Below, piece after piece: positions 1 through 5,825 of a stretch of DNA of 13,111 nucleotides. The DNA is from Elusimicrobia bacterium RIFCSPLOWO2_12_FULL_59_9 (GTDB taxonomy: Bacteria > Elusimicrobiota > Elusimicrobia > O2-12-FULL-59-9): positions 1 to 13,111 of the forward strand of contig MGUX01000014.1 of the NCBI GenBank assembly GCA_001800185.1, written 5' to 3'. How positions within the stretch are numbered: position 1 is the stretch's first letter; the number at the start of each line of letters is the position of its first letter. Under the pieces are notes generated by a model. The model made no database searches. It had not been told where the DNA came from and was given only the letters and a program-made list of their open reading frames with translations. The translations under genes were made by a program, and so were the position numbers.

Positions 1-265
1 CAAGGCCCGGGACATCGCCTACAAGTCCGCGCGCGCCCGGCTTTGCGACCTGCTTCTGCGCATCATGCAGGTCAACGCCCGAAAACAGTCCGTGGTCTCC
101 GGCATCAAGCGCAAGGAGCTCGCCGAGATGGCCGGGCTCACGGTGGAGACGACGGTGCGCCTTTTGTCCACCTTCGAGTCCAAGGGCCTGATCAAGCGCC
201 AAGCTAAGGACATCCTCATCCTCGACGAGGACCGCGCCCGCATCATCGCCGGACTATCCAATTAG
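1..265 (+). CDS. Crp/Fnr-family transcriptional regulator, C-terminal HTH part (5' end outside window)
   Basis: Reading from base 2, 87 codons are open to a TAG at 263-265, so only the DNA-binding C-terminus is visible. It shows the Crp winged-helix pattern: a helix (ARARLCDLLLRI), then KRKELAEMAGLTVETTVRLL as helix-turn-helix, then FESKGLIKRQ and a beta-wing (DILILD). The recognition helix reads VETTVR, where E. coli FNR has VETISR and CRP has RETVGR. The Glu and Arg that contact TTGA/TCAA half-sites are kept, Val replaces the CRP Arg as in FNR, and Val replaces FNR Ser212. The sensory cyclic-nucleotide-like domain is outside the window, so the signal (oxygen, NO, cAMP or other) cannot be told. 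An FNR-type box lies 277 bp downstream, ahead of the small Cys-rich gene, which makes local regulation plausible but unproven. Confidence 0.85.
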   Translation, partial: KARDIAYKSARARLCDLLLRIMQVNARKQSVVSGIKRKELAEMAGLTVETTVRLLSTFESKGLIKRQAKDILILDEDRARIIAGLSN

Positions 266-532
266 TCCACCTTATCAGGAACCTCCAATTCTCATCCACC
301 AGTGGTCCAGTGATCGAGTGTTCAAGTGGTCCAGCAGGCAGAAGCTGGTCGAAGGGTCACGTAAAGCGGTGCGTTGGAAAAGCTGTATCGGGCGGGTCAT
401 TCCGCTTGTTTTTACTCGATCACTTTCCCCACCCCACTGACCACTGACCACTGACCACTTGATCACTGATCACTGATCACTGACCACTTTCCCCATCCCA
501 CTCGACCACTTGATCACCGAACACTTTCCCCC
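266..532. repeat. Intergenic inverted octamer-repeat element A1
   Basis: This gene-free stretch is filled by short repeats. The left arm (294-331) has AGTGGTCC, AGTGATCG and AGTGGTCC units. The right arm (about 413-532) has the complementary units, including three tandem ACTGACC and three tandem ACTGATC heptamers at about 435-480. The 75-bp core between them ends in GTTTTTACTCGA. Positions 294-320 recur perfectly, inverted, at 5977-6003. The 9 bases just after the upstream TAG (TCCACCTTA) also recur after the yraN TAG with one mismatch. The arms could form a long RNA hairpin or cruciform. No ORF here is convincing. Confidence 0.85.
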
Positions 533-541
533 ATGAAAACA

Positions 542-555
542 TTGATCTAAATCAA
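542..555. promoter_or_regulatory. Perfect FNR-type operator (TTGAT-N4-ATCAA)
   Basis: The bases TTGATCTAAATCAA match the FNR/FixK/DNR consensus TTGAT-N4-ATCAA at all ten fixed positions. The centre is 548.5, about -77.5 from the start site predicted for the small Cys-rich gene and 36 bp upstream of a second Crp/Fnr-like palindrome. A Crp/Fnr-family gene ends 277 bp upstream. Binding is inferred from sequence only. Confidence 0.6.
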
Positions 556-577
556 TATCCGGAATCAACTTTTAAAG

Positions 578-591
578 TTGACCGCGGTCAT
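578..591. promoter_or_regulatory. Second Crp/Fnr-like palindrome at -41.5
   Basis: The bases TTGACCGCGGTCAT contain the perfect 12-bp palindrome TGACCGCGGTCA (579-590) and fit a TTGAC-N4-GTCAT variant of the Fnr-family site. With the -10 box at 614-619 counted as -12 to -7, the centre (584.5) falls exactly at -41.5, the classical class II activator position. No good -35 hexamer is present at the right spacing, as expected for an activator-dependent promoter. Confidence 0.5.
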
Positions 592-613
592 ATCGCCCGC
601 ACATCGAGTTGCC

Positions 614-619
614 TATAAT
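614..619 (+). promoter_or_regulatory. -10 box of the small Cys-rich gene
   Basis: TATAAT is a perfect sigma70-type -10 hexamer. The predicted start site is near 626, giving a leader of about 29 nt. The position 17 bp upstream (591-596, TATCGC) is not a -35 consensus, consistent with dependence on an activator bound at 578-591. Confidence 0.55.
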
Positions 620-641
620 AGTTTCGTAGTTGATAGAGAGT

Positions 642-647
642 AAGGAG
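642..647 (+). promoter_or_regulatory. Shine-Dalgarno site fixing the start at 655
   Basis: AAGGAG lies 7 nt before the ATG at 655. An in-frame TAG sits immediately upstream at 652-654, so the reading frame cannot start earlier. This is the strongest ribosome-binding site in the left third of the window and selects this frame over the overlapping ORFs. Confidence 0.75.
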
Positions 648-654
648 AACGTAG

Positions 655-885
655 ATGCTTCCAATTTTGATGCTGCTGGCCTTGACCTCAAATCCCAACG
701 TCGGAACGCAGACCGCGCAAGTCATCAGCACTTGCCAATGGCCCAACGTCTGCAGAACCGCCCAGGTCATCAGCACCTGCCAGTGGCCCAATGTCTGCAA
801 GAGCGACGGGACCCAAATCCCGGTGCTGGCCAAGAACGCCCAGAGCGAATCCATAGAAACCTGCGTCTGGCCGAAGTGCTCATAA
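655..885 (+). CDS. Small Cys/Trp-repeat protein, unrecognised family (76 aa)
   Basis: I do not recognise this protein. It opens with a short hydrophobic stretch (MLPILMLLAL, no basic n-region) followed by a Ser/Thr/Asn/Gln-rich spacer, which might be a weak signal peptide. Residues 20-33 and 35-48 are an exact 14-residue repeat, TAQVISTCQWPNVC. A third, degenerate unit at 61-75 keeps AQ, I, TC, WP and C and ends CVWPKC. All six cysteines lie in these units, as two CX5C pairs and one CX4C pair, each enclosing Trp-Pro. The two exact units differ at five bases, all synonymous third positions, which argues for selection on the protein. Start, SD and promoter are all well formed and a hairpin follows the stop, so the gene appears monocistronic. 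Possibilities include an exported disulphide or metal-binding peptide, or a modified-peptide precursor with repeated cores. No maturation gene is next to it in this window. Confidence 0.7.
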   Translation: MLPILMLLALTSNPNVGTQTAQVISTCQWPNVCRTAQVISTCQWPNVCKSDGTQIPVLAKNAQSESIETCVWPKCS

Positions 886-920
886 GTTAAAACCTTCTCA
901 GCCGTTTTTTAGCATAACAA

Positions 921-944
921 AGCGCCTGCCTCCCGGCAGGCGCT
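921..944. terminator. Hairpin downstream of the small Cys-rich gene, possible terminator
   Basis: AGCGCCTGCC (921-930), loop TCCC and GGCAGGCGCT (935-944) form a perfect 10-bp GC-rich stem 36 nt after the stop. The following CTCCATTTATAA is only weakly T-rich, so intrinsic termination is plausible, not certain. It may instead block 3' exonucleases. Confidence 0.5.
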
Positions 945-1016
945 CTCCATTTATAATTCAAAATACATTCGAAGCGACCGTTTAGCCGTTCGCCAATGAA
1001 ATTCACATTTCCTTAA

Positions 1017-1174
1017 TTCCTTAGGGAGGCATCGCCGGGCTTTGCCCGTAAGCCCCCTTAGAGGAAAGGAGGCTCCGACGGCCAAAGGCCGGTGGAGGGA
1101 AACCACGGGAGGGTTTCCCACGGGGCCAGGGGGCTCTAGGGCAAACCCGGCGACAGGCCTCCCGTATTAAGGAA
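1017..1174. repeat. 158-bp element with long imperfect terminal inverted repeats
   Basis: The left arm (1017-1058) and the reverse complement of the right arm (1128-1174) share blocks in order: TTCCTTA, GGGAGGC, CGCCGGG, TTTGCCC and AGCCCCCT, separated by short indels. The interior contains smaller hairpins such as GGCCAAAGGCC (1080-1090) and GGGAAACCAC. It lies between the convergent small Cys-rich gene and upp and has no ORF of its own. It could be a MITE/REP-like element or a structured RNA. A GAGGAAAGG stretch at the apex resembles a conserved piece of RNase P RNA, but the element is far too short for that. Confidence 0.7.
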
Positions 1175-1197
1175 CTACTTGGATTTTTTTGCTGCGG

Positions 1198-1821
1198 TTA
1201 GGTCGCGAAGAGGCGGTCGCCGGCGTCGCCTAGGCCGGGCACAATATAGCCTGAGGAGTTGAGAACGGGGTCCAGGGCGGCGGTGAAGACGGGAACATCG
1301 GGATGCGCCTTGTGAAAGCGCTTGACGCCGGCCTCAGCGGCCAGCAGGCACAGCAGCGAGATTTTCTTCGCGCCGCCCGATTTTAAAATCTGCGCGGCCT
1401 CGATCGCCGTTCCGGCGGTGGCCAGCATGGGGTCGGCCAAAATCGTGAAACTTTCCGGCAAATCCGCGGGAAGGCGGACATAATAGCGAACGGGCTCCAG
1501 ATTGGCCTCGTTGCGGTAGATGCCGATGTGTCCGAAGCGGGCCTGCGGGACGATGCGGGACAAGCCGTCGGCCATGCCGAGCCCGGCCCTCAACACCGCG
1601 GCGACGCAGATGGGCTGGGAGATTTTGCGGCCCGGAGCCCTCTTTAAGGGAGTCTGGACGCTTCCCTTAGAGGTCGCCACGCCCTTTAAGACCTCATAGC
1701 CCATCAGCATGCTGATTTCCGCCATCAGGCTTCGAAACGCGGCGGGCGGGGTGCTCTTGTCGCGAAGAGAGGCCAGTTTATCCTGGACGAGGGGATGGTC
1801 GCATACGAGGACTTTGCGCAT
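1198..1821 (-). CDS. upp: Uracil phosphoribosyltransferase
   Basis: The enzyme converts uracil and PRPP to UMP in pyrimidine salvage, in the cytoplasm. The 207-aa length is normal for the family. Diagnostic segments are VLRAGLGMADG (77-86), IGIYRNE (99-105), the PRPP-binding loop DPMLATAGTA (130-139) and the uracil-binding C-terminus GYIVPGLGDAGDRLFAT (191-207). In most homologues the PRPP loop reads DPMLATGGS/T, so the first of the two glycines is Ala here. The ATG at 1819-1821 lies 4 bp after the TAG of the phosphorylase gene, with only a weak GGTGAT-like SD, so translation is probably coupled. It is the last gene of the three-gene nucleoside salvage operon. Nucleoside phosphorolysis upstream would release uracil for this enzyme. 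The identity is secure. Confidence 0.96.
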   Translation of the reverse strand: MRKVLVCDHPLVQDKLASLRDKSTPPAAFRSLMAEISMLMGYEVLKGVATSKGSVQTPLKRAPGRKISQPICVAAVLRAGLGMADGLSRIVPQARFGHIGIYRNEANLEPVRYYVRLPADLPESFTILADPMLATAGTAIEAAQILKSGGAKKISLLCLLAAEAGVKRFHKAHPDVPVFTAALDPVLNSSGYIVPGLGDAGDRLFAT

Positions 1822-1825
1822 GAAT

Positions 1826-3133
1826 CTACCGGATCACCTTGATGATAAGCGGCGAGGCTTTGGGCTTGCGCTTCTCGATCGTGACCGCCTGCTTGAGATG
1901 GGCCGCTTCCTGATTCATCTTGACCAAGTTGTTGCTGTAAAGCCAAGCGATGACTTCCTCTTTTTCGACCTCGTCGCCCCGCTGCTTCTTTAAATAAATG
2001 CCGGCGCTGTAATCGATCGGGTCTTCCATGACGAGCCGCCCCGCGCCCAGAATGCGCGCCGCCTCGCCGATGCGGCGGGCGTCCCAGTGGGCGATGAAGC
2101 CGCTTTGGGACGCTTTGAAGGGAACGCTGAATTTCGCCTGCGGCAGGTATTTCTCCGGCAAATCCACGACGCGGGCATTGCCCCCTTGGGCCGCGACGAT
2201 GAGCTTGAATTTTTTGAGCCCCTCTCCCGAGCGCAGGATTCGCTCGAGCTTCTCGGCGCCGTCCTCCCAGTTGCTGGCTTTTTTTGCCAGCGTCAACATC
2301 CACCCTCCCAAGGTCAATAGCAGTTCGATGTAATCGTGCGGGCCGTCGCCGCTCAAAACCTCGATGGCCTGCTTGATTTCAAGGGCGTTGCCCACCGCTT
2401 TGCCCAGGGGCTCCTGCATGTCGGTGATGAGGGCGACCGCGGGCAGCTTAAGCCTCGCGGCGGTCTTGATCAAAAGCCTGGCCAGCTTCTCAGCCTCCGC
2501 CGGGGTTTCAAAGATGGCCCCCTGCCCGGACTTGACGTCCATGACCAGGGCGTCCAAGTCCTCGGCCGCCTTCTTGGAAAGGATGCTGGAAACGATCAGC
2601 GGCAGGGAATCCACGGTGGCGGTGGCGTCCCTGAGAGCGTAGAGCTTCCGGTCGGCCGGCGCCAATCCGGCCCCCTGCCCGAACATGACCGCTCCCACGG
2701 AGTCCAATTGATCGGAGATCTTTTTGGGAGTCAGCCGGACTTTTAAGTTGGGGATGGACTCCAGCTTATCCAGAGTGCCCCCCGTATGCCCCAGCCCGCG
2801 GCCGCTCATCATGGGCACCGCCACGCCCGCGCACGCCACCAGGGGCACGAGCGCCAAGGATACCCCGTCGCCGACGCCGCCGGTGGAATGCTTGTCCACT
2901 CTTTTTTTACGGATGCCGGAAAGCTTGAGCTGCGTCCCGTGCTTGGCCATGGCTTCGGTGAGCCAAAAAGTCTCCTGCTCGTCCATTCCGTTGATCCGGA
3001 CGGCCATCAGCCAACTCGACAACTGGTAGTCGGGCACGTGCTCGTTGGCGCTCGCCTGCGCCACGAAGTCCAGCTCTTCCTGGGTGTGCTTGAGCCCGTC
3101 TCTTTTCCGGTTGATGACCTGCAGCATGTTCAT
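1826..3133 (-). CDS. deoA: Thymidine / pyrimidine-nucleoside phosphorylase
   Basis: The product cleaves thymidine, and possibly uridine, with phosphate to give free base and (deoxy)ribose-1-phosphate. It has 435 aa, typical of the family, with the alpha domain, phosphate-binding KHSTGGVGD (81-89), the signature SGRGLGHTGGTLDKLE (110-125), base-site RDA (168-170) and SSILSKK (182-188), and MDVKSGQGA (198-206). The residue just before MSGRG is Met (108). Bacillus-type pyrimidine-nucleoside phosphorylases carry Lys here and E. coli thymidine phosphorylase carries Met, so I favour DeoA-like specificity, with moderate confidence. The start ATG overlaps the stop of the upstream purine nucleoside phosphorylase gene as ATGA (3130-3133), a sign of translational coupling. 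A second ATG lies two codons in (MNM). Confidence 0.93.
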   Translation of the reverse strand: MNMLQVINRKRDGLKHTQEELDFVAQASANEHVPDYQLSSWLMAVRINGMDEQETFWLTEAMAKHGTQLKLSGIRKKRVDKHSTGGVGDGVSLALVPLVACAGVAVPMMSGRGLGHTGGTLDKLESIPNLKVRLTPKKISDQLDSVGAVMFGQGAGLAPADRKLYALRDATATVDSLPLIVSSILSKKAAEDLDALVMDVKSGQGAIFETPAEAEKLARLLIKTAARLKLPAVALITDMQEPLGKAVGNALEIKQAIEVLSGDGPHDYIELLLTLGGWMLTLAKKASNWEDGAEKLERILRSGEGLKKFKLIVAAQGGNARVVDLPEKYLPQAKFSVPFKASQSGFIAHWDARRIGEAARILGAGRLVMEDPIDYSAGIYLKKQRGDEVEKEEVIAWLYSNNLVKMNQEAAHLKQAVTIEKRKPKASPLIIKVIR

Positions 3134-3978
3134 AGGCGTTTGGGCTCCGCGGGCAAAAGATTGAGCAAACTCTCCATCAACGATTTCATCTGGGCGGAAA
3201 TTTTCTTGCCTAATTTTAAAACGTCGGGATGCTTGAGGGAAGCGGCCGAAAGCCCGCTGGCGTAATTGGCGACCCAGCTTATTCCCAAAACGCTCATTCC
3301 GGTTTGGTTGGCGACGATGGCCTCGGGAACCATGGACATGCCGACCACGTCGCCGCCGAGCCGCCGGAAAGCGCGGATTTCGGCCTTGGTTTCATAGGAA
3401 GGCCCGCTGACGGCCACGAACACCCCCTCCCGCGCGGGAATTTTGAGCGCCTTCGAGCAGCGCGCGGCCAAGCGCCTTAAATCCCTGCTGTAGGGCTCCG
3501 ACAGGTCCGGAAACATCTGCCCGTTTTCCAAATGATGGGTCCCGATGAGAGGATTGCTGCCCATGAAATTGATGTGATCTTTCAAAAAAACCAAGGTGCC
3601 GGGCTTGATCCCGCGCGCCATGGACCCCACCGCCGAGGTGATGACTAAATTGCGAATCCCGAGCCCGGCCATGACGCGCACGGGCAGGGTCACCGCCGCC
3701 AAGGGATGCCCCTCGTAGTAGTGCAGCCGCCCTTGCAGGATGAGGACTCCCGTCTTTTTCCAAAGGCCGGCGACGACGTTGCCCGCATGCCCCGCCACGG
3801 TCGCCTTAGGGATGCCGGGAATTTCCTCAAAGGGGATGGAAACCGCGCGCTCCAACTTGGGGACGGAGGCCTTCAGCCCGCTCCCCAGCACCAAACCCGT
3901 GGAAAAATGGGTGATGCGGGACTTGGCTTTAATGTGGGAGACTGCTTTTTCTACGAGCGTTCGGGTATGATCCTGCAT
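3130..3978 (-). CDS. Purine nucleoside phosphorylase (trimeric PNP/MTAP family)
   Basis: The product catalyses phosphorolysis of purine (deoxy)nucleosides to base and pentose-1-phosphate. The 282-aa protein has phosphate-loop LGSG (31-34), QGRLHYYEG (82-90), the purine-site GPSYETKAE (192-200) with its Glu, GMSMVPE (213-219) and an Asn (238) in VANYASG. This Asn favours 6-oxopurine PNP over methylthioadenosine phosphorylase. Two conserved segments deviate: the usual TNAAGG reads TSAVGS (114-119), and GMSTVPE reads GMSMVPE. The fold and family are clear, but substrate range could be unusual. It is the first gene of the salvage operon and diverges from the transketolase genes. No Shine-Dalgarno precedes the ATG at 3976-3978, so a different start is possible. 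Confidence 0.9.
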   Translation of the reverse strand: MQDHTRTLVEKAVSHIKAKSRITHFSTGLVLGSGLKASVPKLERAVSIPFEEIPGIPKATVAGHAGNVVAGLWKKTGVLILQGRLHYYEGHPLAAVTLPVRVMAGLGIRNLVITSAVGSMARGIKPGTLVFLKDHINFMGSNPLIGTHHLENGQMFPDLSEPYSRDLRRLAARCSKALKIPAREGVFVAVSGPSYETKAEIRAFRRLGGDVVGMSMVPEAIVANQTGMSVLGISWVANYASGLSAASLKHPDVLKLGKKISAQMKSLMESLLNLLPAEPKRL

Positions 3979-4007
3979 TTGAAATGGGGATATTTATTTC
4001 ATATTTT
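3979..4007 (+). promoter_or_regulatory. Putative promoter of the transketolase pair
   Basis: TTGAAA (3979-3984) and TATTTT (4002-4007) are spaced by exactly 17 bp. The predicted start site, about 4014, coincides with an in-frame ATG (4014-4016), which would make the mRNA leaderless or nearly so. This also argues against the longer ORF start at 3984. Confidence 0.45.
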
Positions 4008-4031
4008 AGTAAAATGCGAGATATGGCACAA
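4003..4031 (-). promoter_or_regulatory. Putative divergent promoter of the nucleoside phosphorylase operon
   Basis: On the minus strand TTGTGC (4031-4026) and TAAAAT (4008-4003) are 17 bp apart and sit 24 bp upstream of the PNP ATG. The -35 match is weak (3 of 6). It overlaps the transketolase promoter on the other strand, so the two would compete. Confidence 0.35.
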
Positions 4032-4865
4032 GCGATCCAAAGCGTGAATATCCCCCGGCTTGAAAAAATCGCGCGCGAACTGCGCGTGGACGTGATCCGC
4101 ATGCTCGAGGCGGCCGGCTCCGGACACCCGGGGGGCTCGTTCTCCGAGATGGAGATTTTGGTCGCGCTTTATTTTCATCGCTTGCGCCACGATCCCAAAA
4201 ACCCCGCGTGGGAAGGGCGCGACCGCTTGATCTTGTCCAAAGGGCACGGCTGCCCCGGACTCTACGCCTGTCTCGCCCGCGCCGGCTACTTTCCCCACGA
4301 GGAGCTCGCCTCGCTTAGAAAAATCGGAAGCCGCCTCCAAGGCCATCCGGACCGCCTCCGGCTCCCCGGAATCGAGGTCTCGACCGGCTCTCTCGGCCAA
4401 GGGCTTTCCATGGCCATCGGCATGGCCCTGGCCGCCAAGCTCGACGGCGCAAGCTGGCGGACGTACTGCATTCTCGGCGACGGGGAAATCCAGGAGGGTC
4501 AGATTTGGGAGGCCGCCATGGCCGCGCCGAAATTCAACCTCGACAATCTGACGGTGATCCTCGACCACAACAACGGCCAAATCGACGGCCCGGTCGAGGA
4601 AATCATGCCGCTGGCCCCGCTGCCGGAGAAGTGGAAGGCCTTCAATTGGCACGTCCAATGCATCGACGGCCATGACTTCAAGGAAATATTCGCGGCCTTG
4701 GAGACCGCCGACGCCGTCCAAGGCAAACCCCACGCGATTTTGGCCAAGACCGTCAAAGGCAAGGGCGTTTCGTTTATGGAGCATCAGATCGAATGGCACG
4801 GCAAAGCGCCCAACCGCGAGCAGGCGGAGAAAGCCGTGGCCGAGCTCGCGGGCAAGCCCGATTAA
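4014..4865 (+). CDS. Transketolase, N-terminal (ThDP pyrophosphate-binding) subunit
   Basis: This is the first half of a split transketolase, which moves two-carbon ketol units between pentose phosphates and other sugars. From the ATG at 4014 it has 283 aa. It carries SGHPGGS (36-42), SKGHGCPGLYA (75-85), STGSLGQG (123-130) and the ThDP motif GDGEIQEGQIWEA (155-167) ending in HNNGQ (185-189). Length and motifs match the stand-alone N-terminal subunits found in many bacteria and archaea. The start is uncertain. ATGs at 3984, 4014 and 4023 are in frame, none with a good SD. A putative promoter places transcription start at about 4014, so 4014 or 4023 is preferred. The C-terminal subunit gene starts 5 bp after the stop, and the two products must assemble to form the active site. 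Confidence 0.93.
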   Translation: MRDMAQAIQSVNIPRLEKIARELRVDVIRMLEAAGSGHPGGSFSEMEILVALYFHRLRHDPKNPAWEGRDRLILSKGHGCPGLYACLARAGYFPHEELASLRKIGSRLQGHPDRLRLPGIEVSTGSLGQGLSMAIGMALAAKLDGASWRTYCILGDGEIQEGQIWEAAMAAPKFNLDNLTVILDHNNGQIDGPVEEIMPLAPLPEKWKAFNWHVQCIDGHDFKEIFAALETADAVQGKPHAILAKTVKGKGVSFMEHQIEWHGKAPNREQAEKAVAELAGKPD

Positions 4866-4869
4866 TCCT

Positions 4870-5811
4870 ATGAAAGCGACGCGAGACGCCTTCGGAGAAG
4901 CCATCGCCGCTCTGGGCGAAAAAAATCCCCGGATCGTCGTCTTGGACGCCGATCTCGGAAAATCGACGATGACCGGAGCTTTCATGAAGCGCTTTCCGGA
5001 AAGGCACTTCGAGCTCGGCATCGCCGAGTCCAACATGATAGGCGCGGCCGCCGGCCTGGCGCTGTGCGGAAAAATTCCTTTCGTGACCAGTTTCGCCTGT
5101 TTTCTGATCGGCCGCCTGGAGACCATCCGCGTCGCCGTCGCTTACAACCAGACCAACGTCAAAATGGTCGGAACGCACGCGGGCCTGGGCATCGGCGAGG
5201 ACGGGCCCTCGCAGATGGGGCTTGAGGATTTGGGCGCGCTCCGCTCGCTGCCGCATGTGACCCTCCTGCAGCCGGGCGACGCCGAGGAAACGCGCCAAAT
5301 AGTCGCCTGGGCCGCGGAGCACAAAGGCCCCGTCTATATCCGCTTGACGCGGCAAAAAGTCCCGGACGTGCACTCCGGCGGCTATCAATGGAAGCTCGGA
5401 AGGCTCGATCCGGTGTTTACGCCGGCCGGAGAGACGGAGCATTTCCAAGCTTCGGTGCTGGCCGGCGGGGGAACGCTGGAAGGGGCCATCGACGCGGCCA
5501 AGGCGCTTGAAAAGAAAGGATTTTCGGTCAGGGTTTTCAACGCTCCGACCATTAAGCCGCTCGATTCCACCGACGTGCTGGACGCCGCTCGCAACAGCAA
5601 CCGCCTCGTCAGCGTCGAGGACCACAGCGTCGTCGGCGGACTCGGCAGCGCCGTCGCCGAGGTTTTGGCCGGGGCCGGCCTGCCGGCGCCGCTCATCCGC
5701 CTCGGCGCGACCCGCTTCGGCGAATCCGGCACGGGCGCGGAACTCTACTCCAAATACGGGCTCTCCTCCGAGCACATCCAGGACGCCTGCATCCGCAATA
5801 TTCCGCAATAA
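4870..5811 (+). CDS. Transketolase, C-terminal (ThDP pyrimidine-binding) subunit
   Basis: This is the second half of the split transketolase. It provides the catalytic Glu that activates ThDP plus the C-terminal transketolase domain. From the ATG at 4870 it has 313 aa, normal for the family. The catalytic segment is ELGIAESNMIGAAAGLA (48-64, Glu53), followed by TSFACFLIGR (73-82) and THAGLGIGEDGPSQ (102-115), which forms the substrate pocket. The C-terminal domain begins near residue 190 with LAGGGTLEGA and holds SVEDHSVVGGLGSAV. Although the reading frame is open upstream to 4672, that part is a shadow of the N subunit. The ATG follows the preceding stop by 4 nt without a clear SD, so translation is probably coupled. 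Repeat element A2 begins 15 bp after the stop. Confidence 0.95.
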   Translation: MKATRDAFGEAIAALGEKNPRIVVLDADLGKSTMTGAFMKRFPERHFELGIAESNMIGAAAGLALCGKIPFVTSFACFLIGRLETIRVAVAYNQTNVKMVGTHAGLGIGEDGPSQMGLEDLGALRSLPHVTLLQPGDAEETRQIVAWAAEHKGPVYIRLTRQKVPDVHSGGYQWKLGRLDPVFTPAGETEHFQASVLAGGGTLEGAIDAAKALEKKGFSVRVFNAPTIKPLDSTDVLDAARNSNRLVSVEDHSVVGGLGSAVAEVLAGAGLPAPLIRLGATRFGESGTGAELYSKYGLSSEHIQDACIRNIPQ

Positions 5812-5825
5812 ACCAAACACGAGAG

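Noticed and set aside
416..532. CRISPR array suggested by regular short repeats
   Set aside because: Units are 7-8 bp in direct tandem with no unique spacers and are mirrored by inverted units on the other side. There are no cas genes.
588..854. Minus-strand 88-aa ORF with the repeat LQTLGHWQVLMT opposite the small Cys-rich gene
   Set aside because: Its repeat simply mirrors the DNA duplication. It has no SD and lies antisense to a gene with promoter, SD and synonymous-only repeat divergence.
630..890. Plus-strand 86-aa ORF overlapping the Cys-rich gene in another frame
   Set aside because: It starts upstream of the SD at 642-647 and has no RBS of its own. The synonymous pattern supports the 655 frame.
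921..944. Confident intrinsic terminator
   Set aside because: The stem is strong but no real U-tract follows, so it is listed only as a possible terminator.
1017..1174. RNase P or other known structural RNA, suggested by GAGGAAAGG near the apex
   Set aside because: The element is about 158 nt, lacks the rest of the conserved RNase P core, and is explained by its terminal inverted repeats.
4672..4869. Earlier start of the transketolase C-terminal subunit
   Set aside because: This is the shadow of the N-subunit coding sequence. The family start is MKATRDAFGEA at 4870.
4286..5820. Long minus-strand ORFs opposite the transketolase genes
   Set aside because: GC-rich antisense shadows with Arg/Gly/Ala-rich translations, no domains and no RBS.
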